Shown: positions 48,901 through 60,749 of the stretch, piece after piece
Numbering within the stretch: the first letter of the stretch is position 1
How the letters are laid out: each line of letters begins with the position of its first letter
Assembly (NCBI RefSeq): GCF_047511655.1
Contig: NC_133399.1
Location: 1,863,333 to 1,927,332 of the forward strand
Length of the DNA: 64,000 nucleotides
Source of the DNA: Castor canadensis
Lineage: Eukaryota; Chordata; Mammalia; Rodentia; Castoridae
Reading direction: 5' to 3'
Translations under genes and position numbers: made by a program
Notes under the pieces: generated by a model
Databases searched by the model: none
The model's input: only the letters and a program-made list of their open reading frames with translations
Told to the model about the DNA's origin: nothing

Positions 48901-49593
48901 CTCTTGCAGTTGGTCTTATTCCAACACTGTGACCTCCTTTCACTATGTTCATATCCTACTTCAATCTGCATCTTATTTGTGAAAATACTGTGTAGACATA
49001 GGCCAAGGTCAACATAATTATATCAGAGACGGCAACAATCTCAGACTCTACACACATCCCTAAATCTAGTCTTCACCTTGAATACCAAATGCATATGCAG
49101 TCCCTTTTTAGTGAGTTGGGCAAGAGAGGAGTAACTGTAAGTTTAGGGATTTATTATATCCATAAAAAGTACTTCGTTGTGGGAATGACCCTGGATTTGA
49201 GACTTGAAACATTTATATTACTCAAGTTTTGAAACATTTATACTAGTCAGGTCAATAATATGTACCTAGAGATTGGCAGGAGCAGGGAACCCAAGGGCCA
49301 CAGATCATCCTGCACAGGAACCCATGACCTTCTGCCATTTCCACAGTCTGGAGAGGCATGAGTTCTAATGCAGAGCTCCCTGACAGTGTTCTGGGTCTCT
49401 GGAACCTCTCACAGAGAGGTGGCTAACAGCTACCAGCCCTAGAAAAGAGAAGACCAAGTGACAAGCGAAATGAGCAGTGCCTTGATCTACAGGTTTCAGG
49501 GCTGTGATGGAGAGGCCCAATTCCATCTCTGCCACTAAGGCCAGTGTCAATCCCCAGATCCTGCTCAGTTTGTAATGGAAGTCAGAAACTCAC

Positions 49594-49760
49594 CATTGAG
49601 TTCTTGCACATCACCAGTCACAAAAGCAATGCACAGTGAGAAATTGAGTCACAGAAGTCAATCTCAGAGGCACAGAGTGACCTGGAAAATCAGGCACCAG
49701 GAAATGCATTTTTTGTTAAGCAGTGGGGCCTCTTTCTGCTGGCCTCTGATTGGTCTTTCC
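49594..49760 (-). promoter_or_regulatory. Candidate KZFP promoter and exon 1 ending in ATG, cassette copy 3
   Basis: The minus strand has a CCAAT box (ACCAATC, 49,748-49,754) and, about 150 bp on, a donor CTCAATG|GTGAGT with exon end at 49,594. Joined to the KRAB-A exon this gives ATG|GAA CCC CTG ACC, an in-frame initiator directly before the KRAB box. A second in-frame ATG lies five codons earlier. A first exon ending at the initiator codon is a known KZFP layout. It lies about 18 kb upstream of the KRAB exon. This is the best start candidate in the window, by inference only. Confidence 0.45.
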
Positions 49761-50224
49761 CTACAGTTTGATCCTTGCAGCACTTCTCCTTGGCTTCTGA
49801 TTCAGAACCACTAAGGGGAGAAGGGATCTTTTCTTGGCAGTGGGCCAGGGTCAAATACCTGTTTCCAGCTATAGCCCTTAGCAGGCTAAGACTGGTCCCT
49901 ACACAGCCCAGCATGGGATTCGTTATAAAAGACAAAACTTTCTCCTGAATTTTCAGTGTGGAAACCGCTTCTTCCACTTAGCAATTGGGCCAGGAGTCTG
50001 TAGAGGGAATTCCACCATTAGTGTCTAAGGATCTAGCACCTGATCTCACAGAAAGAGCACTAGGTACACCAGAGCAAACACTCTTCCTATTAGAACTGTA
50101 TGATCCACCCACCCTTTACGACTTAACGTGCCCCACATCTTCCCAGTGTCGTGATATTGCTTCAGTAATGGTTACCTACCTGAATTAACCAGTGCAAACA
50201 AAACAACTCTAAAGCAAGTGGATT

Positions 50225-50310
50225 TATTGGAAGTGGTGGTACTAGGGCACCTAGCAGGTACACCTGCTAGGCTGGCACTCTACCACTGAAGCCACTCCAC
50301 AAGCCCTCCC
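50225..50310 (-). repeat. SINE right-half fragment
   Basis: gtggtactagggcacctagc, ggctggcactctaccactga, cactccacaagccc. Confidence 0.7.
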
Positions 50311-50329
50311 AACTTCTTTGGACTATTTT

Positions 50330-51540
50330 CTCCTCCCTTCAAAAGCAAAGCTCTTCTGTGTAACAACTGGGATGCCTGCATACTTTACTTTTGGGGAAAT
50401 CCTCTAGTGTAATACTTAAACCAAAATCATGCCCTGCATTAGTCATGATGTCATTATAAAATGAGAAACAGTCTGAGGACAGTAACAGGTATGTGAGAGA
50501 GGGGAATGAGTCTCCACTGCAAGGGCAACAACGTTTACATGTGGTTGCTTGTTTCCAATGGGTCTGGCAATGTGGGGGATACACAGACATTCAGGGATTA
50601 GTGGCGGCACTAAGAATCCTGGGCCTCAGAGGACAGTCTGATTTTAAGTCCTGTTTACCCTAAACCTGGAAGTCTCATACAAACTCAGAAACTCAACCTA
50701 GAGAATGAGCAGAGAGTATTCACTGCATCGCAGTGCTCCTTCCCCACCCAAACTAAACAAGCCCAGAGTGCCCAATGAATACCCTGCCAACACCACACAG
50801 AATGGGAACCTCATGTTTGGTGCGGAGGGGTCCAGTGAGGACTGTGAGCAAGGAAGAATCAGCCCACAGGAACAGTTCATAGAGTTCATGACTCCCTGCC
50901 TGGCCCTGCCCTGCAGGCTTCTAGGCCCAAAGACTGAGTGGCATCAAAAGTGGGATCATTCCATCCATTAACATGACTGTGGCCCTCTTTGCCCAAATGC
51001 AGAGTGTGGCCAGGCTGTCACCATTTGCAGCTGCTGTTGCACTCAAGTGTCCTCTAAGGTTCTGCACTCAGTGTAAATCACTCAGCTGCCAAACTGATGG
51101 TTCTGAGAAGACTCTCATCAGTGGACACTGGGCAACATGGCACATAGCTTGCTGCTCCATTGTGCATCATGGATCATTTACATTGGTGCTCACTACTGGT
51201 ACACAAAGGGTAGAAACAGCCTCTCTGATTGGCTAATGATTTAGGGCAAGAACCTCAAGGCACTAGAGACAGGATCAGTGTGCTATTCCTGGCTGTGCTG
51301 ATCTATATGACAGTAACCTCCAACAGCCAATGCTCAAGCTTCATCATTTCTAGAAAGTTGTCATGGCTCCACAGAACAGTCACCTTCTTTATATTATACA
51401 TCTGTGCCCTTCATGCTTATTCCTCCTGAAAATGGGACATGTGTACCCAGGGAATTCCATGTACAGAGTCCCATGGAGATATCATAACATCAGAGAAGGA
51501 GGGGTAAGAATGTCAGGCAAGGATACTGCAAGATAAAAGG
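50330..51540 (+). repeat. Duplicated block R, longest copy
   Basis: Inverted to 2,280-3,540 and direct to 43,200-43,900 and 62,500-63,620. The minus strand keeps the CCAAT-type element (agccaatcagagaggctg) near 51,215-51,235. No coding frame is supported. Confidence 0.65.
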
Positions 51541-51559
51541 CATATAGGAAGAGTGTTGG

Positions 51560-51960
51560 AGATTTCTGGTGCCACATCTTGGTAAAAGAATTCACCAAGA
51601 AAAGAAAATAGGGTAAGCAAGAAGTTTATTTGGGAAGCAGTGGGCAAGTCAACACAGGGTGGTCCTGCTGCTGCTCTGATATGAGAGTTGGGCAGGTTTG
51701 TTTATGTGATGCAAAGCAAAAGAAAATCAAAGGCGCACCTTATAGCAGGAGGGTGGGAAGACTCAATTAGGTATATTGCACTGGGGGTCCTGAGAACTCA
51801 AGCTTTTCTTGTAGTCTGTACAGATGGAGATGGTCATTCCTGGAAAACTGGTTGATGTGTCATTAACTCTCTCAGTGTGAGCTAGATGCTGGGGGCTCAA
51901 GCCTGTAATCCTAACTGTTAGGGTGAGTATAGGGCAGCCACACTTCATCACAGGTGGCTT
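51560..51960 (-). mobile_element. Possible LTR
   Basis: A candidate edge (tggtgccacatcttgg) and a minus-strand polyadenylation signal (agtttatttggg near 51,625). No second copy in the window; class unknown. Confidence 0.3.
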
Positions 51961-51999
51961 ACTGAAAACTCTACACCCAGCTCTAAAAAATAACAAACA

Positions 52000-52337
52000 T
52001 TTACCTTTAGCCATTTACTAGAAGTCTCCCATCCAGCCTCAAAGAAAGACCCCATTATCTCTGGAGTGGCAGAGGGCTGATGGAGGATATTCCTGTCCAG
52101 TGACCTTCCAGGGAGTTCTCTCTGGGACTTCCTTGTTCCATGGACTTCTACCACTAACTTCCTATATCTATCCATAGTCAGCAAGCAGCTGTGGACTCCA
52201 GCTCTCTTGCTGGGGATGGCCTCCAAAGAATTCTTCTCCCAATAAAGCATGTGCTGACGTATTGAGCTGTCCCCGTGCTGCTTACAGTCTAACATCGCTG
52301 TCTCCTCATTGATCTCTGCAAGCGTTTCAGTCCAACA
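52000..52337 (+). mobile_element. Solo LTR, class II-like, at the end of arm B
   Basis: Plus-orientation counterpart of 25,452-25,880. AATAAA at 52,241-52,246, end CA at 52,337, shared ccagctctcttgct block. It joins the same SINE as in arm A, so both were present before the inverted duplication. Confidence 0.6.
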
Positions 52338-52339
52338 TA

Positions 52340-54440
52340 CTTTTTTTCCAGTTAAAAATAGGTACTCAGGAAGCAGAGATCAGGATGACTACAGATTGAA
52401 GCCTGCCTGGGCAATTAATACATGAGACACCCATCATGAAACACCAAACACAAAACAGGGCTGGTGGACTGGCTCAATTTGAACAGCACCTGCCTAAGCA
52501 TAATGCCCAAATTCAAATCCCATTAGGCCAAAAAAACCTCTCATAAAATTGCTTCATGTCATCAACTTATCCTAGATCCTGGGTTGGGGGAGATTTTCAC
52601 CTTGGGTGGTCAGGCAGAGGCTGTTGCTTTTGGTGGGCTCCCAGGGATTCAAGTCAATAAAACACTGCTGTATGTCACAGGGTAGTATTATTTGTGAGTA
52701 TTAACTGTTTAGTCTAGGACATAATTCCTTAGCAACAGACAAGACATGGTTCTCAGCCATCAGGTTTCCCAAATCCTTGATTAGTCCTCATCAAAGACTT
52801 CCTGCTTTTTAGCCAAGAAAGTCTCACCACATCAGCCATGATTCATTCCATCCTCTTTGCTATGCAATGAAATGCAAGGTGAGACTTCTCTCATTTTTAG
52901 TAACTGAGTTGCTGCTTTTTCACATGGGTTCTCCAATTTTAAAGGGCACACATAAATAAGTCAGGGAGACTGAGGAAATGAGGAGAAAAGCTAACTCATG
53001 CAGGTACTTGAAATTATTAACTTCTTAAAAATGTTTATGGTATCATAAATGAGTTGGGTATAAATTTGGTGACATAGTAATGAATTACATGTTTCCATTT
53101 ATTCAACAGGAACAGAAGGAATATGTTTTCAACTTATGTTTATTTAACTCACATACTTCTTCCTTCTCTTCTGACTTGATTAATATAAGAGAAATAACTG
53201 TGTACATTAAAACAAGACATCTAACATTGACTTTGATTTCATTTGTTCTCTGAATACCATATTCACACCTAAGGTATCCTGATACCAACAGAGCAATAAA
53301 AAATGAAAAGGGCACTGAAAGGCATATTCTTTATATAACTGAAGGGTCACAGAGACTCATGAAGGTAGCAATTATCTTAAGGCAGCAAGGGACATAGACT
53401 GCCCAGGAAGCTATATGAAGGTTCATGGGGAAGCTATGGTGAAAATTTTCTCCCAGGGCAGAGGTGTGGTCAGGCTGACTCTCTGGGCTCCTCATAGCCT
53501 TTGATAGGCTGCTTTCCACATTGTTCATGAAGGGAAGGGGCAGTGAGGGGAACACATGTTCATTATGACCAAGATTGAGTCACATACTTCTTCAGATTTC
53601 TCCATAGAAGGACACAGAGGGAGATATCCCAAACTTAAAATCAACAGTTCCTGACTCCAAGAATTATGATGAATGGACAGTGCATTGTGTCTGAACTCAA
53701 GGCACTCTATATAAGCATTAATGTCCTTCACCAGAAATCCATAAAAACAAAGGTCAGAAAACTAAAGTGTCAGTGAAGAAAGGTTGAAGGCAGAGTGTAG
53801 TTAAATTTGAAAGCCAAAATGGCTTTGGGGCTGGCTTTAGCAGAATTTACAAATTTGTTAATTTCACCTACAAAAATCCTACCAGTATGTTCCAATGACA
53901 TTCAGAGACAAGTCGTTCCAACTTTTGATACTGGTTGTTTGGTGGGGTGGATTATCCATTTTGAAATCTTAAATTTTCGCTCAGGTACTGTCTTGGAAAA
54001 AAAATCTACTGCCCCAATCCATCACTGTGGACCTTTTTACAACCAAAACTTCCAGGGGAAGTGGGAAATGTTCTCTATTATCACTACCACAACTCTAGGT
54101 AAAGAGAACCACATGTTGTGATATGTCTCACCTAGTGACAGAAGTTAGCCTGGGATACCCAGGGAGGGGACTGAAAAAGCACAGATCAAAGCTAGCCAGA
54201 ACAGGGCATCACAACACAAACATATTTTAGAGATAATAAAGAAGGGAGTCACCTTGAAAAAACACCCAAGGGCAGGTAGGGCAACACACATCTTTAAGAA
54301 ACAGATACAGAGAGGTAGGAGAGAGTTGCCTCTAAAGGATGTCCTCAGTGCCAAATCTCTGTGACCAAACCCACCTAAGAGATTTTTTTCCAAAATCAAC
54401 CTGTCAAGAACACTGATGCAAACATTCAACTATCAGAAAG
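52340..54440 (-). repeat. Inverted-duplication arm B (partner 23,371-25,451)
   Basis: Reverse complement of arm A along its length, with indels of about 30 to 130 bp. It starts with a SINE at 52,350-52,540. Confidence 0.8.
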
Positions 54441-54944
54441 ACTCATGGAACTTCAATTCCTCAAAGTGCCCAAGTAGCATAAATTCCCCTAACCAGCTCA
54501 CCAGCTATGTCTTGGATCACTTTATTCTGTTCCCTCCCTTGTAGAGTCTTGACCCTTTCATTCCTTAATACAGACCTGTGAGTTTGCATCTACTCACTGT
54601 TGAGGCAGTCATTCTTTAATTTTGAACAAGAACTCAGTTCATACCTGACACAAGTATCACTAGGGTTGACAGGTCCATTCTTCCCAAACAATGATAAGAA
54701 ATCACAAGAAATAGGGAGAGACTGAGAAACATGGCTCTTCAATAGAGAATATCAATTTGTGAAAAATCTCAGGCAGTGCATTCATTTTACAAAGACCTTC
54801 TGGAAAATGTCTACGGTAGAATCAAAAAGTTGCAGGAAACTATGACATACAAACAGGGAAAATGTGAAAACAATGCGTGAAGAAGATAGTATCTATAAAG
54901 ACTTAGCAATCATCAAAAGGAATATATAGATTTTATGAAGATGT

Positions 54945-55130
54945 GCCTGGCGCTAGTGGCTCATGCCTCCAATTATAGCTACTCAGGAAGCAGCGATCAG
55001 GAGGACATGGTTTGAACCCATCCAGGGCAGACAGTTCAGCAGACCCGATCTCTAAAGTACCTAACATAAAAATGGCTAATGGAGTGGCTGAAGATGTACA
55101 CCCTGAGTACCACAAAAAGAAAAAGAAATT
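54945..55130 (+). repeat. Dimeric SINE
   Basis: cctggcgctagtggctcatg, agctactcaggaagcagcga, then a short right half and A-rich tail. Absent from block Q copy 1. Confidence 0.8.
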
Positions 55131-57475
55131 ATAAACATGTATGTAAAACAAGTTCAATGAAACCATCACTATAGGTACTCAATTGTGGACTGGAGAAAGA
55201 AGACAAAGAATCAACATGAAGAAAAGTTGATTAAAATTATGCACCATGAAGAGAAAGAAAACAGTGTAAAATTTACCAAATATGTCACCAGTGTATAAAC
55301 TGTTAACCAGAGTTCTGTAGTGAAGAGAAAAAAGAAGCTATGAACTTAGATTACATAAAGAAAACAGTGGTAGATAATTGCAAAATGGATGTGGTAGAAA
55401 TGAAAGAATGACATGGAATGGATAGGCAGGGATATTTCTCTAATACTAGCACAAGGTTTATGGTGGACAAAAGCCTGGATCCTCTGGAAAACAAAAGTGA
55501 GAAAGTGTTCAAAGAGGGCAAGGTCCCAATAGGGTAGCAGCAGAAGAGGTGGGGGAGAAGAGAACAGAAGCCTTTCACTTCTTGGCATTAACCTTATAAT
55601 GAGATTTATCCTTAAGATGTATAAACACATACATATGCAGGAAAGTTTTAAATTAGGCATGCCATAAATGTTAATTTAACCATGCCTAGAGCTCAAGAAC
55701 ATGTGAAAATTAACTAAGTGGCCACAAGTACAATGATCAGTTATTTTTAAATTTTTAGGAGCAAATTGAGAGGTGTCCCATGATCTTCTTTTAGGATTCA
55801 TTTTGGGCACCTTGATAGCTAAAGCAAGAGTCAATTCTAGGAAAGTGTTTTGAGTCAGACTCCAATAAGACTGTTGCCATAGCTATCACATTTTTGTATC
55901 TAATAGGTTAATCATACAACAAACATACAGAAAATTCACCCAATGGCACACAAAACAATTACATTATTTCTGAGTATACTCAAAGCTATTGAAGGCTTTA
56001 CATTTATGACTTCAGGATGTTTTAATAATCTCTAATAGTAGTTTACCTTGGGCTACAGTAACTTTGTTAGTAGGCAAATCTTTAAAGTAAATTTAGGGAG
56101 CCTAGTCTTGTCTAGGGTTGGCATCTCATATACTTGCAAGGACAAAGGATATAGGATGCATAAATCCACCTCCTTATTTCATAGTAAAATTTTTTAAATT
56201 AGAATTTGTATGACAGGCTGAAAAAGGGGCAGACAGTTGTGGTAAAAAGGATTACATCTGCATTGAAACTGGTGCTAGGAAGCATGGAAAAGGTAGAATG
56301 AATTAAGTCCTGAAGAGTTAATCTTAGGTAAGGGGCCCGGTAAAAAAAATCCCAATGCCTTATTGAATCTATAGCAGAACTCAGGAAAGTTGTCCTTTTG
56401 CCTTTTAGCAAATGCCATAACCTAGAAAACTGAGATTTTAAATTCAAATACACGGGGCATTTTTAAGACATAGAATTGAAATTCTGTCTTTGGTCCCTCC
56501 AGCCTGTGTGCAAGTGAGGCTGAGGGCGTGGGTCCATAATCCAGACCACATGGTACCTTGGCAAGGAGAATGAACAGACCACCCCAGGTCACCACCTGCA
56601 GCAACCTGCATATGGCCTGTTACCACTTCTGGTCTTGACACATCTGCAGTGGTAAATCAGCCCTTCTCCAAAGCAAGGCTTACAGGAGAAAAACTGTTAA
56701 AGTGTTTAGGCACATTCAGAGGCTTAGGGTTAGTTGGAAGACCTGGAGATCAGGACAGAAAAGTAGCTCCAATCATCAGCCATATATCATTTAGATTTGC
56801 AATTGTTTTCACGTTGCAGTGCTGGGATCATGTGAGTCACTCATGAGGCCAGAGAAATGACAGTGTGACTTGACCAGGATTTTCTTTCCATTTCTCCTTG
56901 GCATTTCTTTCTGTTGTCCTCACACAGATGGCCAGTCTGGGAGAGGAGACAGGAGCAGGCTATAGAGTAGGAGAGGTAAAAATAACCTCCATCATTTCTT
57001 TGACAGATTTAGAGAGAAGAGTTTCAAAGTTAAACACTTTTAATATCTTGTGAGATGAGGAAAGAGAAAAGGATGACATAGGGTCCACTGAAGTCAGAGA
57101 AGGTGGTTTTCAATGGAAGATAAACGTGGGGAGAAAAATATGGGGAGGGGGGAGTATTTTTCTTTAGGAGGAGAACAAGAGGAAGGGGAGACTGGAGCAT
57201 AGATAAACAGAGACCTTGATATAGGGAAACCTCAGACCATGTCACATAGCATCTGAAGTTTTTAAGATTGTGATGAATTTGGAATTAGAAAGGGGCCTGT
57301 TTGGGCCCATGGTTATTATTGTCTAATTTATATAGGGGCCAAATCATCTTACAATATAAAATTAGCCTTTGGGTTTAATGGTCTTCGTGTACTCCAGAGT
57401 CTGAAGGTTTTGAGGACACATGCCAATGGACTGCCCCTTAGGGCCTTGGATGATTTTGAGCCATTTTGTGGATTG

Positions 57476-57590
57476 GAAATTGAGGAATGGAAATTGAGAC
57501 AGTTCCAGTGGGTCCAAAGATCTAAATTGAGACAATTTCCATGGGACTTAAGGTCCAACATGGAGATAATTCCTGTGGGACACAGACTGA
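57476..57590. repeat. Short tandem repeats of about 40 bp in the element interior
   Basis: Three diverged units marked by gaaattgagacagttccagt, aaattgagacaatttccatg and gagataattcctgtgggac. Confidence 0.5.
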
Positions 57591-57608
57591 TATCGAAAGG
57601 TGGTGGGT

Positions 57609-57677
57609 TGAAATGACCCAAGCATTGTATGCATGTATGAATAATAAAACAATAAAAATTAATTAAAAAAAAAAAAA
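57609..57677 (+). mobile_element. Extremely 5'-truncated LINE-1 3' end with target duplication
   Basis: About 70 bp (tgaaatgacccaagcattgt, then aataataaaacaataaaaat and a poly-A run) flanked by perfect 13-bp copies of aaaggtggtgggt (57,596-57,608 and 57,678-57,690). Confidence 0.8.
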
Positions 57678-58209
57678 AAAGGTGGTGGGTAAACCCACAG
57701 TGGCCCTACTTGGTAGGATAGATGTACCAGAGATCAGGAGCATCCCCACTGCCAACTGCTAGCCTATCTGGGCATGCACATAGATATTTTCTAGGTGTCC
57801 CCAGAAAACAGCAAGTGAATCCATCCAGTTGGTGGATGGAGGGAGTCTCTCCCCCTGCTAGAGCTTTGTCATGGTCCACAACAGGATGTCCAGGGTACAA
57901 CAGGATGTCCAGGGTAGGACAGCAGAGACACCTGAATGGGGGGGACAACTCACCAAAATTGAAGTTTGGTGTTGGGCAGAGGTTCATCAACTTGGGAGAT
58001 GGCCTGTGGAGGAGACATGAAAGAGAGAAAGGGTGGGAGAGCAGCGAAAGAAAAGGGGGAGAGACAGCCGGGATGAGGAAGACTTGAACCTCTACTGAGG
58101 ATCCAAGAGTGAACCTGGAAAAAGCTGCTGCTCGCCACTACTTTCCAAGTTGTGAGAGTGGAGACATGGGAGTTGAACCCACACAACTGCCTCAGGTTTC
58201 AACACCATA

Positions 58210-58640
58210 TGTTAGAAACGAAAGAACAGTATGGAATGGATAGGTGGGAGATGACTCAAATGCCAGCACAGGGTTTATTGTGGAGAAGTGGCCCTGTGGA
58301 GAGGGATCCCAGCAAGAGAGCTGAAGCCCACTGCAGCTTACAGACTGAGGGCAGATAAAGGAGGTGGGTAGAGAAGACTCAAGAAGGTCACTGGATGATC
58401 CTCAATGACCCCTGACCCTCCTGACATAATGGCTTATGGGCAGGTCATGGCTTAAGGTGGATGTCTTTTTTTCTTTAGGGCTGGGTAGAGAGTTTTGCAT
58501 AGTCATCTGCAAGGGGGAATGGGTCCAGTTACAACCTGACTTCCTTTGTTCATCTTAACAGGATGTACAGAAAATCTTTACTTTCTTCATCCCTATTGGC
58601 ATCCACAGAAAACATTGACTCAAGTCATTGTAATGTCAGC
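58210..58640 (-). mobile_element. 5' LTR (minus sense) of the IAP-like element
   Basis: TG/CA edges, polyadenylation signal on the minus strand (tttatt at 58,274-58,279). The outer end near 58,640 is placed where block Q homology resumes. Confidence 0.6.
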
Positions 58641-58889
58641 TATACACCAGATGATCATAGCTTATGAAAAATTTTAAAGACTTACATATGGGGTGTGGAT
58701 AAAGAGAAGGGAACATACATAATGTACCTGCACTGCCATGAGCAGCACATTGTTATTTGAAATGCATTTAGCTTACTTGTGAAAGGATTTTAGTATGTTC
58801 AAGAAATAACCATACATTTGAAAAACACTTGCTATCCTGTGTGGAGAGAAAATGTGATAACATAATGAACTACTTGAATAAAGGACTGC

Positions 58890-58970
58890 ACGTGGCAGAG
58901 TGTCTCAAATGGTATAATGCTTGCCTAGTAACCACAAGGCTGTGTTCACTCCCACTGTACCAACAAAAAT
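58890..58970 (+). repeat. SINE right half
   Basis: tggcagagtgtctcaaatgg, tgcttgcctagtaaccacaa. Also present in block Q copy 1 at 40,805, so older than the duplication. Confidence 0.7.
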
Positions 58971-59552
58971 AAATGAATACGTAAGTAAAGAAAGGATTTC
59001 AGCATGACTGTAGAAACACAGCTTAATATACAATACTTCATTTTGCTAAATTTATTATGAGCAAGTGGTCTTCAAATGAAAAAGAGAACACTAGTTATAT
59101 AGAACAATGAAACACTAAAGAAGGAAGACAGGCAGGGCAGGAGGGGTGAGTTAGGGTGTGAGAGAAGGATGGAGGTCCAATTTAAATAACATGAAGAAAC
59201 AAGTAGGAAAAACAACACCAGATGTCATCAGTAAGGGCATGTGACAGAACACAAAGAAGCTGTTTAATGCTAAAAGGACAAGTGTAATAAATTAGAACAT
59301 TCCAAGTATTGGCAAAAAACACAATAAGCAAACACTTATGAAACTTCAGATGACAAATCCATACACCATCAAAACTTCCTACTAAATTTAAACTATCCAT
59401 AATTTACAGAGCAGCAATCCTCCATTACCCCCTTAAAAGAAAATTCTGCTGAGAGTGGAACAAAGATAGTGTAACTTTATATAATTAAAATGTACAAAAG
59501 ATTTTCTGTCCTCCCCATCATTAGGGATATGGTTTATGGGCTTGAGCATTTT

Positions 59553-59765
59553 TTGTTTCTTTCTTTCTTTCTTTTTGGTGGTACTGGGGCTTGAAATCAG
59601 GGCCATCACCTTAAGCCACTTCATCAGACCTACTGTTGTGAAGGACTATTGGAGAAAGGGTCTCATGAACTATTTGCCTGGGCTGGCTTCAAAGCGCAAT
59701 CCTCCTGACCTCTGCCTCTTGAATAGCAAGGATTACCAGCATGAGCCACTGGTGCCAGGCTCTTG
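59553..59765 (-). repeat. Dimeric SINE, well preserved
   Basis: (TTTC)n tail at 59,557-59,576, ggtggtactggggcttgaaa, and a minus-strand start agcctggcaccagtggctca. Absent from block Q copy 1. Confidence 0.82.
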
Positions 59766-60749
59766 AGCATTTTTAAAGTATATATCTGTTGCTCCAGAAA
59801 CAGTTGTCATACACCGTTGTCATCCCCCCATCTTAAAGTGAGGGGGATACTCAAAATCATCTGGTGACATCTTGGGACCTTGGTAGAGTACTTCAATCTT
59901 TGTTCAATGTGAGTTGGGAAGTTTTAATTACACTGTGTGTTTTCAGAAACCTTGTGATCTCTTCCTCCATGTTAGGTTTGCTTTGTATATTCAGTGGTTA
60001 CTGCCTAACTGTTACCTAGGAAATCTATCCAAAATGTATTCTTTCCTTGATGAACTTTGCCTCACTCTCACTCTACTTCTGTGTCTTCCCTGAGCTCATC
60101 TTACACAAGACCTAGGCACCAAGAATGGACACTCTGGTAACACTGCCAAACATTCAACAAAGAACCTCAATGTTATAACCAGTGTTGTATTTCTTTGCTA
60201 TCACTTCTGACAACAAATATATGGTGTTGTTAATAACAACCAGCATTCAAATACCAACTGGGTTTCATAAAATTCAATTCTGATACCACTAATTCTTAGT
60301 TCACTCCCTACAACTTCTGAGCATTTGTTCAAAAAAGATAACAGGCCATACCATATGGTTGCTCTCTGGTCACCAGTCACCTTCCTGAAGTCATACAGAG
60401 GTAGCACCCTCATTAGACTAAATTAAACAGAGCCTGAATGGGGTTTATCAAACACAACTACATATACTCAGAATTCCCTACATGGTGTCCTATGGAAAAC
60501 TCTTGACAGAAAAGAAGGAGGAGTGAAAAAGAATGGCAAATCTACCAGAAGTGGATTGATATCCAAAATTAGGAGTTTGGTAGGAGGCAGACGACCAAAG
60601 TAGGATTGCAGATCATGTTGCAATACAACAGGAAATCAACAGCAAAGGCGTAGTTGGAAAACCTCCAAGAGAGGTTAAATCTCCAACAGAGATTAAAATA
60701 CACATTTTTAAGTCGCAGATGCATCTCAACAGACATTTAAATACTTCAA

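Larger units (their letters stand above)
48050..50090 (-). repeat. KZFP 5' cassette, copy 3, carrying an LTR insertion
   Basis: Homologous to copies 1, 2 and 4, but interrupted at 48,508-48,900 by a solo LTR. It keeps both the CCAAT box and the exon-1 donor described for 49,594-49,760. Confidence 0.62.
55392..58640 (-). mobile_element. Class II (IAP-like) LTR retroelement, non-coding interior
   Basis: Two related LTR edges, TGGTAGAAATGAAAG at 55,392 and TGTTAGAAACGAAAG at 58,210, share about the first 85 bp. On the minus strand a decayed primer-binding site (tggtgttgaaacctgagg, 58,190-58,207) lies 2 nt inside the 58.2-kb LTR; it fits a tRNA-Phe type site after C-to-T and G-to-A changes. The interior, about 2.5 kb, shows no gag, pol or env frame, so it is deleted or a non-autonomous element. 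Class assignment rests mainly on the primer-binding site. Confidence 0.65.
54740..60430 (+). repeat. Duplicated block Q, copy 2, with LTR-element insertion
   Basis: 54,740-55,390 matches 39,990-40,440, and 58,650-60,430 matches 40,500-42,070. The 55,392-58,640 interval is absent from copy 1, which defines the insertion. Confidence 0.72.

Noticed and set aside
57722..58087. 121-residue plus-strand frame
   Set aside because: Lies antisense to the interior of the IAP-like element; no retroviral or host domain seen.
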